Origin: an uncultured Brachyspira sp.
GTDB taxonomy: Bacteria > Spirochaetota > Brachyspiria > Brachyspirales > Brachyspiraceae
Length of the DNA stretch: 59,332 bases
Assembly (NCBI RefSeq): GCF_910578695.1
Contig: NZ_CAJTQJ010000011.1
Location: forward strand, 1 to 59,332
Direction: 5' to 3'
Each line of letters begins with the position of its first letter. Within the stretch, counting starts at the first letter, position 1. Below, one piece after another: positions 57,251 to 59,332 of this stretch. The notes under the pieces are model-generated. The model did not search any database and had not been told where the DNA came from. It was given only the letters and a program-made list of their open reading frames with translations. The position numbers and the translations under genes are program-made.

Positions 57251-57472
57251 ATGTATGATGATTGTATAAAAAAATACTATAAAGTCAAATATAAAAGTTG
57301 TGAGTGCCTGACATTATTAATAATAGCAATACTTATTAAAGCTATAAACAGGAAGTTGCTTGTCAGGGAGTTTATTGCTATCATTAATAAAATAATTAAT
57401 AATTTGACATTAAATAGAAATTATGATATATATTTGCATCAATTTATAATGTTGCAATGGAGAATAGTATGA
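57251..57472 (+). CDS. Small membrane-like ORF coupled to the microsatellite ORF
   Basis: A 73-residue open frame with a hydrophobic stretch (CLTLLIIAILIKAI) that could span a membrane. AGG lies eight bases before the ATG. Its TGA overlaps the ATG of the next ORF (ATGA, 57469-57472), a normal coupling pattern. It resembles no family I know, and the DNA contains a long inverted repeat, so it may be a chance frame over a structured or decayed sequence. Confidence 0.25.
   Translation: MYDDCIKKYYKVKYKSCECLTLLIIAILIKAINRKLLVREFIAIINKIINNLTLNRNYDIYLHQFIMLQWRIV
57307..57390. repeat. Nested, crossing inverted repeats (possible pseudoknot)
   Basis: Two pairings occur in the order L1-L2-R1-R2. CCTGACA (57307-57313) is complementary to TGTCAGG (57361-57367). 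The 18-base 57314-57331 is complementary, with one mismatch, to 57373-57390. The crossing order gives pseudoknot topology in RNA or alternative folds. On the minus strand the mismatch becomes a G-U pair. Confidence 0.6.
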
Positions 57473-57627
57473 TAACAGCACAGCACAGCACAGCACAGCA
57501 CAGCACAGCACAGCACAGCACAGCACAGCATTTTTATTTTAAAAAATCTGCCGTCTGTAAATTTACAAAATCGGAATTAAACTATATAAAAATTACCCTC
57601 TTCCTAAAAATAATTTTTGGAGGGTAA
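57469..57627 (+). CDS. Small ORF containing the CAGCA microsatellite
   Basis: The frame starts at the ATG at 57469, which has GGAG (57459-57462) six bases upstream. It reads MITA, then QHSTA three times, then QHFYF and a Lys/Ile-rich tail ending IIFGG, 52 residues, with TAA at 57625-57627. The pentapeptide repeat arises because the 5-base unit CAGCA is read as 15 bases per five codons. Gain or loss of one repeat unit would shift the frame, so the product could be phase-variable. Whether it is translated is unknown. Confidence 0.3.
   Translation: MITAQHSTAQHSTAQHSTAQHFYFKKSAVCKFTKSELNYIKITLFLKIIFGG
57476..57530 (+). repeat. CAGCA pentanucleotide microsatellite, 11 perfect copies
   Basis: Eleven uninterrupted CAGCA units, GC-rich in an AT-rich genome. 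The unit length is not a multiple of three and the tract contains no stop codon in any of the six frames, so slipped-strand change would switch reading frames without truncating inside the repeat. Confidence 0.97.
57593..57627 (-). terminator. Strong hairpin, terminator-like on the minus strand
   Basis: TTACCCTC (57593-57600) and GAGGGTAA (57620-57627) are perfectly complementary, and the inner AAAAAT/ATTTTT extends the stem. On the minus strand a T-run follows (57592-57588), as in an intrinsic terminator. No minus-strand gene precedes it; 57628-57780 shows no other feature. Confidence 0.5.
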
Positions 57628-57823
57628 TAAACAAATATCATATATAAAATACAAAATTATACAAATTATGTCATCTCTCTTAAAGATTATTAATCTATCT
57701 TGTACATTATATATCTTAAGTCAGGTATGTAAGCAAGCAATTAAATATTATTTTGTATCTGAATTATAAATAAATAATAAAAAATGTGTATAATTAAAAA
57801 TAATATATAAAAAGGAGAACCAA

Positions 57824-58588
57824 ATGGAAAAAAAAAATTTTAAACATTATTTGAAGGCGTTAGAAAATGATGATTTTGATACGCTTCAAATCTTAATTAT
57901 TGATGAGGAGTTGGCAAATAGGCAAGATGAAGATGGCAATACATTGCTTCATCATGCAGCAAGATTAGACAAATACGATGCAGCTGCAATGATAGGCAGT
58001 TCTTTTAACCCATTTATACGTAATAATGATGGCAAGACACCTTTCAATGTAGCGTATGAATATGATAATATTGATACGGCTAAGATTATTGATATTATTA
58101 GAAATTCTTGGCAGGAGAAACACGGCAAATATAAAGAAGAATATGATGATGACAATGACAAAAGAGAAATTCCTTTTTATTTGACTGGCACTAAAGATTC
58201 TATCCTGCAAGGATTTGAAGAAAATAATATTAGTGATGAAAGCTTATTAGATACTACATATAGCAATGGGAGTATCGTATTGAAATCAGTCTTAGAAGCG
58301 TGGAAACTTGATTTTATTAATGAAAAAATGCCGCCTGTAGTTGAGATTCTCATAGATAAAGCAGGAGGAGATGTTGAGCAAGTTATAGAAGGATTTAATC
58401 ATTATATAGAGCTATGTGAAAATGAAATTTGGGACGAGCCCGCAGTTTATACAGGCATAAACGAAGACGGAGAAGAAGACTATCGCTATGAGACTGACCC
58501 AGATGAGTGGATAAGAGATATTTTGCCTCTTGACGAGTGGGATGAGCTTAAAGAACAAATGCGAGCCTATGCAGCTAAACAACAATAG
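57824..58588 (+). CDS. Ankyrin-repeat protein upstream of Fic
   Basis: A 254-residue protein preceded by AAAAGGAG. Residues about 35-100 form two or three ankyrin repeats: DEDGNTLLHHAARLDKYDAA, then NNDGKTPFNVAYEYDNIDTA. The remaining 140 residues are acidic (RYETDPDEWIRDILPLDEWD near the end) with no recognised domain. Its last 20 bases overlap the Fic coding sequence. Unlike its AT-rich neighbours, it uses CGT, CGC and CGA arginine codons, a sign of transfer. I infer a partner for the Fic protein, perhaps antitoxin, immunity or substrate adaptor. The Fic-antitoxin motif [S/T]xxxE[G/N] is not found. Confidence 0.7.
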   Translation: MEKKNFKHYLKALENDDFDTLQILIIDEELANRQDEDGNTLLHHAARLDKYDAAAMIGSSFNPFIRNNDGKTPFNVAYEYDNIDTAKIIDIIRNSWQEKHGKYKEEYDDDNDKREIPFYLTGTKDSILQGFEENNISDESLLDTTYSNGSIVLKSVLEAWKLDFINEKMPPVVEILIDKAGGDVEQVIEGFNHYIELCENEIWDEPAVYTGINEDGEEDYRYETDPDEWIRDILPLDEWDELKEQMRAYAAKQQ

Positions 58589-59204
58589 CAGCTTTGATGA
58601 TCTGATAACATATAATAAGCTTGGGCTATGCGGTAAGGAGCTGGAATCCAAAATGCGGGAACTCACAAAACTTAGAGCCATAGAGCTAAAGCGAGATATC
58701 GCATTTTGGGACTTTAAAGATTTTAGTTACGCTCAATATAAACAAATACATTGCTATATATTTCAAGATATTTTTGAATGGGCAGGCAAAGATAGATATG
58801 AGCTAGGATTTAGCGGTAAATTGAGCAAATATATTATACAGTTTTGCCGCGGAGATGAGCTTGAAAGCTATGCAGATTCTATATTTTCTGCTTCTAGTAA
58901 AATCACTCAAACTTATCTTAATAATTTGCATAGTGGGGCTGAATATTCTATAAACATAAGCCGCAAACTTTATAGCAAAAAATTAGCAAATCTTTGGAGT
59001 AAACTTAATTTTTTGCATCCATTTCGCGAGGGTAACGGCAGAACTTCAAGGATATTTTTGGAAATGTTTGCCAAATCTTTAAATATCAATTTTGATATAG
59101 ATAGTATAGACAGAAGAAAGCAAGTTATCGCATTAAATAGAGCAATGAGAGGCATACTACAAAACCTTGAAGAATTAGTTTTTATAAATATTAAGCAAAA
59201 CTAA
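58569..59204 (+). CDS. Fic-family AMPylase-type protein
   Basis: A 211-residue Fic domain protein, a nucleotide transferase that modifies target proteins, usually with AMP. The catalytic motif HPFREGNGRTSR begins at His150 and matches the HxFx(D/E)GNGRxxR consensus, so it should be active. Upstream helices (AFWDFKDFSYAQYKQIHCYI) are typical of the core. The start is uncertain: ATG 58569 gives the cleanest N-terminus; upstream in-frame ATGs (58530, 58542) lie inside the ankyrin gene. No inhibitory [S/T]xxxE[G/N] motif is visible in the Fic protein or the ankyrin protein. CGN arginine codons suggest foreign origin. Confidence 0.9.
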   Translation: MQLNNNSSFDDLITYNKLGLCGKELESKMRELTKLRAIELKRDIAFWDFKDFSYAQYKQIHCYIFQDIFEWAGKDRYELGFSGKLSKYIIQFCRGDELESYADSIFSASSKITQTYLNNLHSGAEYSINISRKLYSKKLANLWSKLNFLHPFREGNGRTSRIFLEMFAKSLNINFDIDSIDRRKQVIALNRAMRGILQNLEELVFINIKQN

Positions 59205-59234
59205 AATTAAAAAAGCAGACATATAGGAGAAAAA

Positions 59235-59332
59235 ATGGAAAAAGAATTTAAACCAAAAACTAAAAAAGAATTACAAAAATTAGTAAGAGATGAAAATATC
59301 AATCTCGGAAGTATTGATACAAGTTTAATAAC
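59235..59332 (+). CDS. BspA-like DUF285 protein, N-terminus only
   Basis: The gene runs off the right edge of the window. It starts with AGGAG before an ATG, then reads EKEFKPKTKKELQKLVRDEN, and continues NLGSIDTSLIT. This is the opening of the Brachyspira-type BspA-like family, in which DUF285 repeats (TDMS..MF type) follow. Members carry leucine-rich-like repeats and are often surface or secreted. About 31 bases separate it from the Fic gene, so they may be cotranscribed. Confidence 0.6.
   Translation, partial: MEKEFKPKTKKELQKLVRDENINLGSIDTSLI

Noticed and set aside
57476..57530. CAGCA tract as a CRISPR array
   Set aside because: Direct 5-base units with no spacers; this is a microsatellite, not CRISPR.

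Overview
The window looks like the chromosome of a host-associated spirochaete, most likely Brachyspira. The DNA is extremely AT-rich. Coding sequence uses AGA for almost all arginines and AT-ending codons elsewhere. Genes include spirochaete-style flagellar parts (single-domain FlgJ rod protein, a long FliD cap), an unusually long chemotaxis receptor and many TPR lipoproteins. No rRNA, tRNA or CRISPR array was found. The genus call is inference from composition and gene content.

Layout. 0-0.7 kb: a possible insertion-sequence end and a decayed MATE exporter. 0.7-12 kb (+): 5'-nucleotidase lipoprotein, MurJ lipid II flippase, chemotaxis receptor, FlgJ, a DUF2752 membrane protein, DNA polymerase I and a GrpB-family protein. 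12-14 kb (-): an ATGA-coupled pair of an AAA/ABC-type ATPase and a small protein with a PD-(D/E)XK-like nuclease signature, the best candidate for an undescribed defence system. 14-22.6 kb (-): cell-wall amidase, TopA, DprA, a TPR lipoprotein and an AddA-like helicase-nuclease. 22.7-34 kb (mostly +): AI-2E-type permease, family 9 glycosyltransferase, an orphan ABC ATPase (-), DMT exporter, a fused FeoA-FeoB iron transporter, RadC with an HTH regulator, and FliD. 34-38 kb: TPR protein and NusB (-), a DUF362/ferredoxin protein (+). 38-44 kb (-): a 1920-residue alpha-2-macroglobulin with an intact thioester. 44.6-46.4 kb: catalase, followed by a GC-rich folded element. 46.4-50.5 kb (-): hydrolase, dGTPase, GlmS. 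50.7-53.5 kb (+): GH57 glucanotransferase and a BioD-like P-loop protein. 53.5-57.1 kb (-): shikimate kinase, chorismate mutase/prephenate dehydratase, and a HEAT-like protein.

The last 2.2 kb is accessory. It holds an inverted-repeat region, a CAGCA microsatellite (11 copies) inside a small ORF coupled to a preceding ORF, an ankyrin-repeat protein overlapping a canonical Fic gene, and the start of a BspA-like (DUF285) protein. CGN arginine codons become common in the ankyrin and Fic genes, which suggests horizontal acquisition.

Most of the window is housekeeping (replication and repair, envelope, motility, iron and oxidative stress, aromatic amino acids, amino sugars). The novelty is concentrated in the ATPase/nuclease pair, the Fic/ankyrin/microsatellite end, the chemoreceptor C-terminal domain, and several small regulatory or structured elements. 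All calls come from reading the sequence; no database search was possible.
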